From Acetobacter ascendens (GTDB lineage Bacteria > Pseudomonadota > Alphaproteobacteria > Acetobacterales > Acetobacteraceae): a DNA stretch of 64,000 bases. The translations under genes and the position numbers were made by a program. How positions within the stretch are numbered: the stretch's first letter is position 1; every line of letters starts with the position of its first letter. The stretch spans positions 2,445,001 to 2,509,000 of the forward strand of contig NZ_CP015164.1 in NCBI RefSeq assembly GCF_001766235.1, in the 5' to 3' direction. The notes under the pieces were generated by a model. The model was not told where the DNA came from. It saw nothing but the letters and a program-made list of their open reading frames with translations, and made no database searches. Shown here one piece after another: positions 1 to 7,847 of the stretch.

Positions 1-371
1 AGGAAATGCGCAAGGAAGATGCTTACAAGAACATCATCCTGTCCGATTATGTTGATCTGGGTGTTGATAGTTCGGACGGAAACGGTGCTGTGCTGGTAGG
101 CTCCATCAAAACTGCACCTATGATGAAGTGGAAAGTACAGCGTGAATTCTACCGCCGCATTGCAAACCGCATGGCGGCTCAGGGTGTGAAATTCTATACA
201 CCAACATCTTACTCCACCACACCGCCCGGCACGCCTGTCCATTTGGCAATGGACACAATGCCGCCGGAACTGCTTGAAAAAATCAACCAGCGTGCAGCTC
301 AGGTGCAGAAAGAAGCTACTCCCCCTGCCCCAGAAGCACCGCCTGCAGCAAAAGAACCACCACATGCCTGA
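1..371 (+). CDS. MscS-family mechanosensitive channel, C-terminal part (5' end outside window)
   Basis: The frame is already open at the window edge, so only about the last 122 residues are present. The segment VGSIKTAPMMKWKVQREFYR followed by an amphipathic stretch resembles the C-terminal alpha/beta domain of small-conductance mechanosensitive channels, where this cytoplasmic domain follows the pore helix and beta domain. The last 25 residues are a proline/alanine-rich tail. The stop codon overlaps the ATG of the next gene (ATGCCTGA), which suggests translational coupling. The membrane part cannot be seen, so the family call rests on the C-terminal domain alone. Confidence 0.6.
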   Translation, partial: EMRKEDAYKNIILSDYVDLGVDSSDGNGAVLVGSIKTAPMMKWKVQREFYRRIANRMAAQGVKFYTPTSYSTTPPGTPVHLAMDTMPPELLEKINQRAAQVQKEATPPAPEAPPAAKEPPHA

Positions 372-1116
372 AACCGGGTTAGACCTTTCAGGGGGTGCAA
401 TATCCCTTGATTGTATTGAAAAACCGCTGGCGCAGGAGGGCTTTGCCTTCCTGCAAGCGGCAAGCATGGACCCTATCCTGCAAGGTTTTGGGTTAGCTGA
501 TTGGGATCAGTTTGCCGCAAGCTGGAATGATCTGGGATGTGACCGGTATATGGCGGATGGCGGCCGGTATCGCCGCCGCCGCTATGCCACGTTCTCTCTT
601 TCTGATCAGGAAATCCTGCGCAAACCACATCAGCCCCATTACCAAAGCCGAGATTACAATACGTTGAATGGGGGTATTGAACGGTGGTTTCAGCCTGTGC
701 TGCCAGAAATTGGCAGAAATCCGGCTTTAATATCCATTCTAAAGCTTATGCATCGGTTGGCGGTGGATATGACTCCTGCCAAACAACGCCCTTCGGCATG
801 GCATGCAGAAATTCATCAGTTCCGCATTGAAGCCAGCAAAGATGCCGCCGGGCAGCCAACCCCAGAAGGCTTGCATAGAGATGGGGTAGATTGGGTATGT
901 GTTGTGATGATTCGCAGAGAAAATATTGCGCGCGGAGAAACATCCATTCACGATCTTAACCGCCAACGCGTGGGCGGTTTTACGCTAACCAACCCACTGG
1001 ATACTGCTTTTGTAAACGATAGCCGCGTGTATCATGGGGTAACGCCTGTACAGGCTGTAAACCCCGCCTTACCCGCTTATCGTGATGTATTGGTTGTGAC
1101 ACTTCGCCACGAGTGA
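364..1116 (+). CDS. 2OG-Fe(II) dioxygenase family protein
   Basis: A 250-residue protein that fits the 2OG-Fe dioxygenase family (PF10014), which includes free amino-acid hydroxylases such as isoleucine dioxygenase. The iron-binding triad is visible: HRD in LHRDGVDW around residue 178 and a distal His in VYHGVTPV near residue 223. An Arg near the C-terminus (DVLVVTLR) would bind 2-oxoglutarate. The ATG at 364 was chosen over an upstream in-frame ATG at 274 because it overlaps the previous stop and gives the normal family length. The substrate is unknown; amino-acid hydroxylation is only a family-based guess. Confidence 0.75.
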   Translation: MPETGLDLSGGAISLDCIEKPLAQEGFAFLQAASMDPILQGFGLADWDQFAASWNDLGCDRYMADGGRYRRRRYATFSLSDQEILRKPHQPHYQSRDYNTLNGGIERWFQPVLPEIGRNPALISILKLMHRLAVDMTPAKQRPSAWHAEIHQFRIEASKDAAGQPTPEGLHRDGVDWVCVVMIRRENIARGETSIHDLNRQRVGGFTLTNPLDTAFVNDSRVYHGVTPVQAVNPALPAYRDVLVVTLRHE

Positions 1117-1121
1117 AATAA

Positions 1122-1147
1122 AAAGGCCGGTTTATCCGGTCTTTTTT
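1122..1147. terminator. Bidirectional rho-independent terminator
   Basis: AAAGGCCGG (1122-1130), a five-base loop and CCGGTCTTT (1136-1144) form a 9-bp stem with one G-U pair. A-rich and T-rich flanks lie on either side. It sits between the dioxygenase gene and the end of a small minus-strand ORF. Confidence 0.7.
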
Positions 1148-1310
1148 AATAGCCTGCGTAATAAATAGCATGCAGGCCTAATGCCAGACAGGCAAATACA
1201 AAAAACATGGCGCCGGCCATCTGGCAGCATTCTTTAAAAGAAATGGTATCATAAGCAGAAACTGCAGAAGCAGAAGAAACCACACTGTTTTGCTGTTCTG
1301 CTTCACTCAT
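1146..1310 (-). CDS. Small single-pass membrane protein, unknown
   Basis: A 54-residue minus-strand ORF, ATG at 1308-1310 and TAA at 1146-1148. It has a polar, Ser/Ala-rich N-terminus (MSEAEQQNSVVSSAS) and a hydrophobic helix at residues 31-52, with paired cysteines at 28-29 just before the helix. Its end lies in the terminator shared with the convergent dioxygenase gene, which fits a real transcription unit. Size and one-helix layout recall small respiratory-complex accessory subunits such as aa3-oxidase subunit IV, but no signature supports that. Confidence 0.5.
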   Translation of the reverse strand: MSEAEQQNSVVSSASAVSAYDTISFKECCQMAGAMFFVFACLALGLHAIYYAGY

Positions 1311-1476
1311 ACTTGTGCCCTTTTCATTTTATGCAATGCTGGTTTGTTTGTAGCACTTATCTGGCTACGATTGTCCCTTTCGTCAAGAGCAGTGAGATTG
1401 CCCCATGTCCTAAAATGGGTGGACGCCACCCCTACCGGGGGTTCACATAAGAAGAATTTCATTTGGAGTTTCAGAC

Positions 1477-1893
1477 TTGAAACAGATTGCTTCGGCACTG
1501 CTTGCCACCAGCCTCCTTGTCTCCCCCGTGTTTGCCCAAACCCCGGATAAGCCTACCGCAACAGAAAAAACTGCGCCGTCCCAGCCTTATTCCATTGCAA
1601 GTTTTATGGGTAAATGGGCTGTCACAATGGTTATGGAACCCATTACCATTATGGGTAACCGCGCTGTTGGCCCCGCAGCACGTTTATTGGTTGTTGTACC
1701 TGACAACATCAGCAAAGTTGTAAAGCAAAACCACTTTGCCCTGGCACGTAAATCCAACGAAGTATGGGAAGGACAGCAAGAAGACGTAACCGCTACGCTA
1801 ACACGTCTTTCAGAAAATACTGCTCAATTGGTTCTGCTTAAAAAAGACGGGCATAAAATGGAAGTTCCTCTTTACCGCGATGACGGTGAATAA
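1477..1893 (+). CDS. Exported protein of unknown function
   Basis: A 138-residue protein with a clear signal peptide (MKQIASALLATSLLVSPVFA, cleavage expected after AQ or FA), followed by a Thr/Pro/Lys-rich linker and a folded domain of about 90 residues with alternating beta pattern. The start is TTG at 1477, supported by GGAG at 1465-1468 eight bases upstream; no ATG gives the signal peptide. No family is recognised. It is probably periplasmic. It converges on the DnaJ gene, with a hairpin terminator between them. Confidence 0.7.
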   Translation: MKQIASALLATSLLVSPVFAQTPDKPTATEKTAPSQPYSIASFMGKWAVTMVMEPITIMGNRAVGPAARLLVVVPDNISKVVKQNHFALARKSNEVWEGQQEDVTATLTRLSENTAQLVLLKKDGHKMEVPLYRDDGE

Positions 1894-1907
1894 CTGAAAT
1901 TCCACAC

Positions 1908-1946
1908 CTTTCCCCGCCCGAAATAAATGGGCGAGGAAAGATTTTA
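1908..1946. terminator. Bidirectional terminator hairpin
   Basis: A 12-bp stem, 1908-1919 with 1929-1940, one mismatch, followed by ATTTTAT. It lies between the convergent exported-protein and DnaJ genes. Confidence 0.6.
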
Positions 1947-1956
1947 TCGGCCTGCA

Positions 1957-2874
1957 TTACTTTTCTTCTGCAGGCTTCCAGTTTTTCAGGAATTCCTGCA
2001 AAGCGGCATCTGGCTTGCCAATTTTTACTTGCAACGTCACGTACAGATTACCTGCGGGCCGCGATCCATGCGCCTGCACGCCTTTACCGCGTAACCGCAA
2101 TACACTTCCTGTATCTGAACCTGCAGGCACGTTCATCTTCACCGTTCCTGTTGGAGTTGGCACCATGATAGCCCCACCAAGCGCAGCGGTTTTAAGATCT
2201 ACATCCAAATTTTCCCGCAGATCATTCCCTTCCCGCGTGTATGTAGGATCAGGCATCACGGTAACAGTAATTAGTGCATCCCCGTCTGGACCACCCTGCA
2301 CACCGGGCGCCCCCTTACCGCGCAGGCGCAACACTTTGCCATCTTCTATCCCCGGGGGGATTGTCACATTAAGCGTGCTGCCTTCCGGCAAAGTAATGCG
2401 CGATTTGCCGCCGTTAACCGCATCCAGAAAGCTGACCTTAAGCGTATAAGAACGATCTGCCCCTTTGCGTGGGCCAGACCGACGCGCCCGTGCACCTCCG
2501 CCAAACATGCCACCAAAAAGATCGCTCAGATCTTCTTCAGTAAAGCCACTTGCGCCACCTGGGCCACCACTGTAGCGGAAGCCACCGGCGCCTCCGCCAA
2601 AATCATTAAACCCGCCGCCTCCGCCACCAAAACCGGGATGACGTTCCTGCCCAGCGGCATCAATTTCACCCCGGTCAAAACGCGCACGCTTTTCTGAATC
2701 TGAGAGCAGATCATTCGCCTGATTAACGGCCTTGAACTCTTCTTCCGCTTTTTTGTCATCCGGATTTAGGTCCGGATGATATTTTTTGGCTAATTTGCGG
2801 TAGGCCTTGCGAATATCATCTTGGCTGGCGTTTTTGGAAATGCCCAGCACGTCATACGGGTCACGCACGCTCAT
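1957..2874 (-). CDS. Class II (zinc-finger-less) DnaJ co-chaperone, CbpA-like
   Basis: A 305-residue Hsp40. The N-terminal J domain (residues 4-70) has the HPD tripeptide (YHPDLNP). A Gly/Phe-rich linker covers residues 80-125. The two C-terminal beta-barrel substrate-binding domains (about 140-295) follow directly, so the Cys-rich zinc centre of class I DnaJ is absent. It stimulates DnaK ATPase and presents clients; CbpA/DnaJ1-type proteins act beside canonical DnaJ. The start ATG overlaps the stop of a 56-residue upstream ORF (ATGA), so the two are probably co-translated. Confidence 0.9.
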   Translation of the reverse strand: MSVRDPYDVLGISKNASQDDIRKAYRKLAKKYHPDLNPDDKKAEEEFKAVNQANDLLSDSEKRARFDRGEIDAAGQERHPGFGGGGGGFNDFGGGAGGFRYSGGPGGASGFTEEDLSDLFGGMFGGGARARRSGPRKGADRSYTLKVSFLDAVNGGKSRITLPEGSTLNVTIPPGIEDGKVLRLRGKGAPGVQGGPDGDALITVTVMPDPTYTREGNDLRENLDVDLKTAALGGAIMVPTPTGTVKMNVPAGSDTGSVLRLRGKGVQAHGSRPAGNLYVTLQVKIGKPDAALQEFLKNWKPAEEK

Positions 2875-3041
2875 GCAGCGCCTCCCTGCCTAGCTGGGCT
2901 GGAATCGGAAAAATTATCCGTATCCAGCAGGCTCATAAGCAGAGCAATCACAACATCACGCGAATACCCGGCCTGTTCTGCCTCTTTCACAAAAGCTTCC
3001 AGGCGGGGTTTAAGATATGCCTCCGCCGTTAAATTGTTCAT
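2871..3041 (-). CDS. Small hypothetical protein coupled to the DnaJ-like gene
   Basis: A 56-residue ORF (ATG at 3039-3041). Its stop overlaps the start of the class II DnaJ gene as ATGA, and GGAG lies about 10 bases before its own start. The product begins [20 protein letters not shown] and is mostly helical, with a Ser/Gly-rich tail. The layout is like a short helix-turn-helix or ribbon-helix-helix protein, but no signature is clear. The overlap and ribosome-binding site are the evidence for a gene; the function is unknown. Confidence 0.55.
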   Translation of the reverse strand: MNNLTAEAYLKPRLEAFVKEAEQAGYSRDVVIALLMSLLDTDNFSDSSPARQGGAA

Positions 3042-3321
3042 AAATCACTTTCTCCATATTCCTGAAGGCCGCATAAAAAGAACATGCATGTGCCCTCAGC
3101 TTTTTCATTACATTACTTATAATAATGGGAACGCTCGGAGGCGCGGTCAATGGATACCCGGCACCATGTGAATGGCTGATACCCATATATCCAGCAGCCG
3201 CTAAAAGTAAGGCGTGGCATCTGGCGCTCATACTCTTTATAAAGCCCAGAACGTAAGATAACGGCGTAAACACACTTTGCTAACATTTATGCCGCAAACC
3301 AGAATGATGGAGAAACCGGTC

Positions 3322-3624
3322 ATGGCTGACAAACCGCGCTTTTTTGATGATCTTGCCGGCGTGGCCGGTGGAGCTTTTTCCGCCCTTACAGGTGTGCGCG
3401 AAGAAATTCACGCTATTGTCCGCAGCCGCGTAGATGAAGTGTTGACAGGCTTACAGGTTGTGCGCCGTGAAGAATTTGAAGTGATGCGTGATCTGGCTGC
3501 CCAAGCTCGCATTGGCCAGGAAGAAGCCGAACGCCGCTTGGCTGCGCTAGAAGAACGCGTAACTGCTCTGGAACATAAGCTGGCCCATAACACGCATGAA
3601 CATGGGCACCAGCATCAGGACTGA
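3322..3624 (+). CDS. ubiK: UbiK-like ubiquinone biosynthesis accessory factor (BMFP family)
   Basis: A 100-residue protein matching the YqiC/BMFP/UbiK family. The N-terminal part (FFDDLAGVAGGAFSALTGVREEI) is amphipathic, and residues 65-95 form a C-terminal coiled coil (EEAERRLAALEERVTALEHK), which trimerises in known members. A His-rich tail ends the protein. UbiK binds lipid and helps assemble the aerobic ubiquinone pathway; a UbiH-like hydroxylase lies at 26.7 kb. The ATG at 3322 was chosen for family length and the GGAG ten bases before it, over an in-frame ATG at 3277. Confidence 0.8.
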   Translation: MADKPRFFDDLAGVAGGAFSALTGVREEIHAIVRSRVDEVLTGLQVVRREEFEVMRDLAAQARIGQEEAERRLAALEERVTALEHKLAHNTHEHGHQHQD

Positions 3625-3679
3625 AGCAGCACTTTCCCTCAATATTTTTTCTGCCTTCCCGCAGGCACGGAGTAACCCC

Positions 3680-4180
3680 ATGCCAGCATTGACCTCCGAA
3701 GCATCATCCATGCTCGCCAACCCGCTTGACCTGATGGAACAGGTAATTGGTGGCCATGGATGGACATTCGAACGCTGTACCCCCACGGAAATGGCAGCAG
3801 AAGCCCCTTCCCGCTGGTGTGATTACGGATTGTTCTTTTCATGGTCTGCCGAACTGGGCGCCATTCTGTTTACCTGCGCGTTCGATCTTAAGGCAGCACC
3901 TACGCAGCATTCCGATCTATACGAACTGATCGGGCTGGCGAATGAGCAGATATGGGTTGGGCACTTCAGCCTAGATACAGAAGACGGCGTTCTGCTCTTT
4001 CGTCATGCGCTGCTGTTACGCGGCACGCCAGCCGTTACCGATGTATTTGAAGACATGATTGATATTGCGTTGGCTGAATGCGAACGCTTTTACCCTGCCT
4101 TCCGCTTTTTTCTACACGCAGGGTTAGATGCCAAAACAGCACTCGCAACAGCCATGATTGATTGTCAGGGAGAAGCATAA
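3680..4180 (+). CDS. YbjN-domain protein
   Basis: A 166-residue protein resembling the alphaproteobacterial YbjN family (PF10722): an N-terminal helix, then a domain similar to type III secretion chaperones, with the WCDYGLFFSWSAELGAILF segment and a long C-terminal amphipathic helix. The ATG at 3680 follows CGGAG at a seven-base spacing; an upstream in-frame start at 3596 lies inside ubiK and is less likely. The stop overlaps proC as TAATG. Family members have poorly defined roles, often linked to stress, so no specific function is claimed. Confidence 0.75.
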   Translation: MPALTSEASSMLANPLDLMEQVIGGHGWTFERCTPTEMAAEAPSRWCDYGLFFSWSAELGAILFTCAFDLKAAPTQHSDLYELIGLANEQIWVGHFSLDTEDGVLLFRHALLLRGTPAVTDVFEDMIDIALAECERFYPAFRFFLHAGLDAKTALATAMIDCQGEA

Positions 4181-5001
4181 TGACAAACATCCCCCTCCTG
4201 CCCTCCATTCTTTTGGTCGGTTGCGGTAAAATGGGCGGTGCCATGTTGGAAGGCTGGCTTGCGCGCGGATTAGCCCCTTCTGTAATTATAGACCGGCACC
4301 TTACAGAGCTTCCTGCACCCCACAGTGTTGTGCGCTCTCTTGATGCTATTCCGGCTAACTTTAAGCCAGATATTATTCTGGTTGCTGTCAAACCCCAAAA
4401 AGCCAATGGCGTTCTGGCAGAACTTGCCCAGCGCTTTCCTAACGGCACACTGCTTTCCGTTATGGCTGGCCGCACCATTGCCAGCCTGTTAGCAGCTTAC
4501 CGAGAAGGAAATGCCACAGCTTCCCCTATTATCATCAGAAGCATGCCCAACACCCCTTCTGCTTTGGGCGCTGGTATGAGCGGGCTTTATGCACCGCCTG
4601 AAGCCTCTGAAGAACAGAAAAAACAGTGTGATCAACTCCTCAGCGCTGTGGGTGAAACCGTATGGGTTGAGCAGGAAGGATTGATAGATTCCGTAGCTGC
4701 CATTTCTGGTAGCGGACCGGCCTATGTTTTCCTTTTGGCAGAACTTCTGGAACAAGCCGGTGTGGAACAAGGATTGGATGCCTCAACAGCCCGCGCACTC
4801 GCACGCGGCACCATTTGTGGTGCGGGGCAGATGTTGCATCAGCTTCCCACCGATGCCGCAGAATTACGCAAGAACGTTACAAGCCCCGGTGGCACCACAG
4901 AAGCTGCGCTAAAGGTTCTTATGGCATCGGATGCATGGCCTCAGGCTGTTTCAAGCGCCATTGCTGCTGCCGTTAAACGCGCCAAGGAACTTGCATTCTA
5001 A
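4180..5001 (+). CDS. proC: Pyrroline-5-carboxylate reductase
   Basis: A 273-residue enzyme for the last step of proline synthesis (NAD(P)H reduction of pyrroline-5-carboxylate). The N-terminal Rossmann motif is LLVGCGKMGGAM (residues 11-22). The family signature appears in the C-terminal dimerisation domain: SGSGPAYVF near residue 175 and SPGGTTEAAL near residue 240. Length is typical. The ATG at 4180 overlaps the previous stop (TAATG), with GGAGAAG just upstream, which indicates coupling to the YbjN-like gene. Confidence 0.95.
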   Translation: MTNIPLLPSILLVGCGKMGGAMLEGWLARGLAPSVIIDRHLTELPAPHSVVRSLDAIPANFKPDIILVAVKPQKANGVLAELAQRFPNGTLLSVMAGRTIASLLAAYREGNATASPIIIRSMPNTPSALGAGMSGLYAPPEASEEQKKQCDQLLSAVGETVWVEQEGLIDSVAAISGSGPAYVFLLAELLEQAGVEQGLDASTARALARGTICGAGQMLHQLPTDAAELRKNVTSPGGTTEAALKVLMASDAWPQAVSSAIAAAVKRAKELAF

Positions 5002-5058
5002 TTTTTGCCTTTATGACTATTGATTATATTTTCTCTTTCTTCTCCCGCAGGTTTTTAA

Positions 5059-5700
5059 ATGGACAATGATGATTTTGATGCAGCGCTGGTTTCATCAGCT
5101 CTAACACTTGCTGCAGAACGTGGCTGGTCTAGCATTTCTGTATTGGATGCAGCGCGTGATGCAGGCCTTTCTCTGCGTGAGGCACGGCAACGCTTCCCAC
5201 TTAAGGCTTCCATCTTGCTCCGTCTTGGACGTATGGCGGACGATGTGGCTCTGGCTGATGACACAGTAAGCGGCAACACGCGGGAGCGCCTGTTTGACCT
5301 GTTGATGCGGCGGTTGGATGTGTTCCAGCAATATCGCGATGGCCTCGGCTCTGTGCTGCGCAGCCTGCCTATGGACCCGCCCTTAGCTATTATTCTGGGC
5401 GGTGCCACGCTTGAAAGTATGCGCTGGATGGCAGATGCCGCCGGTATTAACGCCAATGGGCTAGGCGGATTTGTGCGCGTGAACATGATTGTGGGCGTAT
5501 GGACCCATACTTTGCGCGCATGGGAAAAAGATGACAGCCCCGATATGGGCAGCACAATGGCCGCCCTGGATCAGGCCTTAGACAAAGCGGCCCGTTTTGG
5601 CCTTTTTCCTGCGGGTGATGAAGCTGCCTCTCTGGATGACGGATTGCCTGATCTGGAAGCTCTGCCCGATGCAGATTCTAGCTTTGCAGAAGGCAACTAA
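5059..5700 (+). CDS. TetR-like / COQ9-like helical protein
   Basis: A 213-residue all-helical protein. The first 50 residues (ALTLAAERGWSSISVLDAAR, then LREARQRFPLKASILL) look like a TetR-type helix-turn-helix. The remainder (ERLFDLLMRRLDVFQQYRDG, then ATLESMRWMADAAGI) resembles the COQ9 fold, which is itself TetR-derived. COQ9 proteins support ubiquinone hydroxylation, and ubiK is four genes upstream, so a role in quinone synthesis is possible. A DNA-binding regulator is the alternative. The C-terminus is acidic. Confidence 0.65.
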   Translation: MDNDDFDAALVSSALTLAAERGWSSISVLDAARDAGLSLREARQRFPLKASILLRLGRMADDVALADDTVSGNTRERLFDLLMRRLDVFQQYRDGLGSVLRSLPMDPPLAIILGGATLESMRWMADAAGINANGLGGFVRVNMIVGVWTHTLRAWEKDDSPDMGSTMAALDQALDKAARFGLFPAGDEAASLDDGLPDLEALPDADSSFAEGN

Positions 5701-5741
5701 TTCTTCCTTCTAACAAAGATATAAAAAAACAGACTTTACGA

Positions 5742-5782
5742 AAGCTGCCAGTTTGCCTTAAAAAGGGCGGCACTGGCAGCTT
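5742..5782 (+). terminator. Hairpin between the TetR/COQ9-like gene and tRNA-Gln
   Basis: A perfect 11-bp inverted repeat, AAGCTGCCAGT (5742-5752) with ACTGGCAGCTT (5772-5782), separated by 19 bases that can form a smaller inner stem. It ends nine bases before the tRNA. It could terminate the upstream transcript or be part of the tRNA leader; no long T-run follows. Confidence 0.45.
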
Positions 5783-5790
5783 AATGCTGA

Positions 5791-5865
5791 TGGGGCGTAG
5801 CCAAGCGGTAAGGCAGCGGATTTTGATTCCGCCATGCGGAGGTTCGAATCCTCCCGCCCCAGCCA
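5791..5865 (+). tRNA. tRNA-Gln (anticodon TTG)
   Basis: The cloverleaf is readable: acceptor TGGGGCG pairs with CGCCCCA, the anticodon stem GCGGA/TCCGC encloses loop TTTTGAT with anticodon TTG at 5823-5825, and the T-arm contains GGTTCGAATCC. Discriminator G and an encoded CCA (5863-5865) follow. Confidence 0.95.
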
Positions 5866-6151
5866 GAACTCAATATCCTTGCCAATATTCGCGCTTCCTG
5901 TTTTTCTACAAAGAAGTGAAAACGTTTATTTTTAAGATTTTTTGTATTCTATATTTTATTAAACAAGTAAAATATTTCTTATATATTTAAGTTTGGGAAA
6001 ACTTTTCAAGCATATCATCTAAAAAATAAAACTATTCTGGAAAAGTTTTCTTCTACTCACACTTACTCTTGACGTTACGGGCTATTCCTTTCTCTGGTAG
6101 AAAACGCCATTAGTGCTTTTTCTTTTGCTCTATCAGACTGCCCCTCTTCCC

Positions 6152-7393
6152 ATGACAAACCCTTCTGCGCCGTCTCCTTCACTTTTAAAGCAACCGGGTA
6201 TTCCTGCTGTTCTAGGGGGCAGAACACTTTCTGCCTTTGCATCTCAAGTACAGGCAGTAGCTGTAGGATGGCAGGTTTATGCCCTTACCCATAGTGCAGC
6301 CGCGTTGGGCTTTGTGGGGTTGGCGCAATTTCTACCTATGGTGCTGTTTATATTCCCTGCCGGGCACGCCGCAGACCAGCATAACCGGCAGCGTATTGTT
6401 ATTTCGTGCCAGGTGATTGAAGCGCTTGCTACAGCATTCATGGCGTATGCATCCTTCTCACATCATCTTACTTCCCTCATGATTTACGGGCTTGTGGTGA
6501 TATTTGGTATCTGCCGCGCCTTTGAGGCATCCGCACAACAAACTTTTCTACCCTCTCTGGTTCCACCTGCACTCTTTCCTCGTGCAGCCGCCCTTTCTTC
6601 CTCCTTATTTCAAGTAGCCTGTATCGCAGGGCCATCTTTGGGCGGGTTACTATACGGTTTGGGTGCTGGGGTATGTTACGCGCTGTGTGCGCTTAGCTTT
6701 GCCACTGCAGCGTTTTGTACTTTTTCCATGAAATTACAATTTCCAACCCGGGCCAAACAACCTGCAACACTGGCTGCGGTTTTTGGCGGCATTGCGTTTT
6801 TACGCCGTAAACCCACCATGCTGGGGGCTATTTCCCTAGATCTGTTTGCTGTTCTGCTGGGAGGAGCCACGGCCATGCTCCCCATTTTTGCAAATGATAT
6901 TCTACATGCAGGCCCTTGGGGATTAGGTTTGCTACGAGCCGCCCCCGGTATTGGTGCATTATTGGTGGCCACTATTCTGGCCCGACATCCCTTGGGACGA
7001 CATGCTGGGTTGTGGATGTTTGCAGCCGTTGCCATTTTTGGCTTTGCCACCATTGCCTTTGGTTTTTCTCACTCCATTGCTGTTTCAGTCATCATGTTGG
7101 CAATATTGGGCGGAGCTGATGTTATTAGCGTTATGGTACGCGGAGCACTGGTTCAACTTGGCACACCGGATGAAATGCGAGGCCGCGTTTCTGCCGTGAA
7201 TATGCTCTTTATCGGCTCATCTAACCAGTTGGGAGAGTTTGAAAGTGGAATGCTAGCCGCTGCTATTGGCCCCATTCCTGCCGTTGTATTAGGCGGCATT
7301 GGCACATTATGCATTAGCGGAATCTGGATGACGCTCTTCCCCGGCCTGCGCAAGCTAGACAGGCTGGAAGACATTACACCCGAGCATTCCTAA
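6152..7393 (+). CDS. MFS transporter, EntS/MFS_3-like
   Basis: A 413-residue major-facilitator protein with about 12 hydrophobic segments. Motif A-like GHAADQHNRQR lies after TM2, and a second basic loop GTPDEMRGRVSAVNML lies before TM10. Both are typical of the MFS_3/EntS-type exporters that move siderophores or drugs. It stands alone between tRNA-Gln and the HU gene, so the substrate cannot be inferred. The ATG at 6152 was preferred to an in-frame GTG at 6113. The 5' flank is strikingly AT-rich (about 5900-6050). Confidence 0.8.
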   Translation: MTNPSAPSPSLLKQPGIPAVLGGRTLSAFASQVQAVAVGWQVYALTHSAAALGFVGLAQFLPMVLFIFPAGHAADQHNRQRIVISCQVIEALATAFMAYASFSHHLTSLMIYGLVVIFGICRAFEASAQQTFLPSLVPPALFPRAAALSSSLFQVACIAGPSLGGLLYGLGAGVCYALCALSFATAAFCTFSMKLQFPTRAKQPATLAAVFGGIAFLRRKPTMLGAISLDLFAVLLGGATAMLPIFANDILHAGPWGLGLLRAAPGIGALLVATILARHPLGRHAGLWMFAAVAIFGFATIAFGFSHSIAVSVIMLAILGGADVISVMVRGALVQLGTPDEMRGRVSAVNMLFIGSSNQLGEFESGMLAAAIGPIPAVVLGGIGTLCISGIWMTLFPGLRKLDRLEDITPEHS

Positions 7394-7394
7394 T

Positions 7395-7433
7395 AAAAAA
7401 GAGCCTTACGAAGCAATGTCCGTAAGGCTCTTT
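7395..7433. terminator. Bidirectional terminator
   Basis: GAGCCTTACG (7401-7410) and CGTAAGGCTC (7421-7430) form a perfect 10-bp stem, flanked by AAAAAA and TTT. It lies between the convergent MFS and HU genes. Confidence 0.85.
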
Positions 7434-7466
7434 CAAAAGCTTATTCAGCTACCCGATAGTTCAGAC

Positions 7467-7736
7467 TTAAACAGTCTTTTTCAGGTTCGGGCTTGCTTTA
7501 AAGCGCACCGTTTTGCCAGCTTTAACCTTTACCTGCTCACCTGTGCGAGGGTTCAAGGCTTTACGGGCTTTGGTTTTACGCACTGTAAAAGTCCCGAAAG
7601 AAGGAAGTGTAAAACCACCTTCACGCTTCAGTTCTTCTACAATTGCATCAATAAGGTCATTCGCTGCCTGATTGGCGGCAACGCCGGTGCAGTTGATCGA
7701 GTCCTGGATCACTGCTGCAATAAAGGCCTTGCTCAT
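7467..7736 (-). CDS. hup: HU-family nucleoid DNA-binding protein
   Basis: An 89-residue basic protein, the usual HU length. The dimer core is helical, and the DNA-binding arm carries the family signature around residues 45-65 (PSFGTFTVRKTKARKALNPR). The final strand KVKAGKTVRFKASPNLKK is also typical. HU bends and compacts DNA without strong sequence preference. It is a single-gene unit, followed by a strong bidirectional terminator and divergent from the RgpF-like gene. Confidence 0.95.
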   Translation of the reverse strand: MSKAFIAAVIQDSINCTGVAANQAANDLIDAIVEELKREGGFTLPSFGTFTVRKTKARKALNPRTGEQVKVKAGKTVRFKASPNLKKTV

Positions 7737-7847
7737 GAAGTACTAACTCCCTTTCAGACAGAACTGTATGCACAAGAATTATTTGGCTATCATGCCTATG
7801 CTTTAAGGGCTTGTAGTCACATTTTGATGAAAAAACCAACTTAAAAA

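Noticed and set aside
2015-2449. 144-codon frame opposite the DnaJ-like gene
   Set aside because: The minus-strand DnaJ has clear domains across the whole region; the plus-strand frame has no family features.
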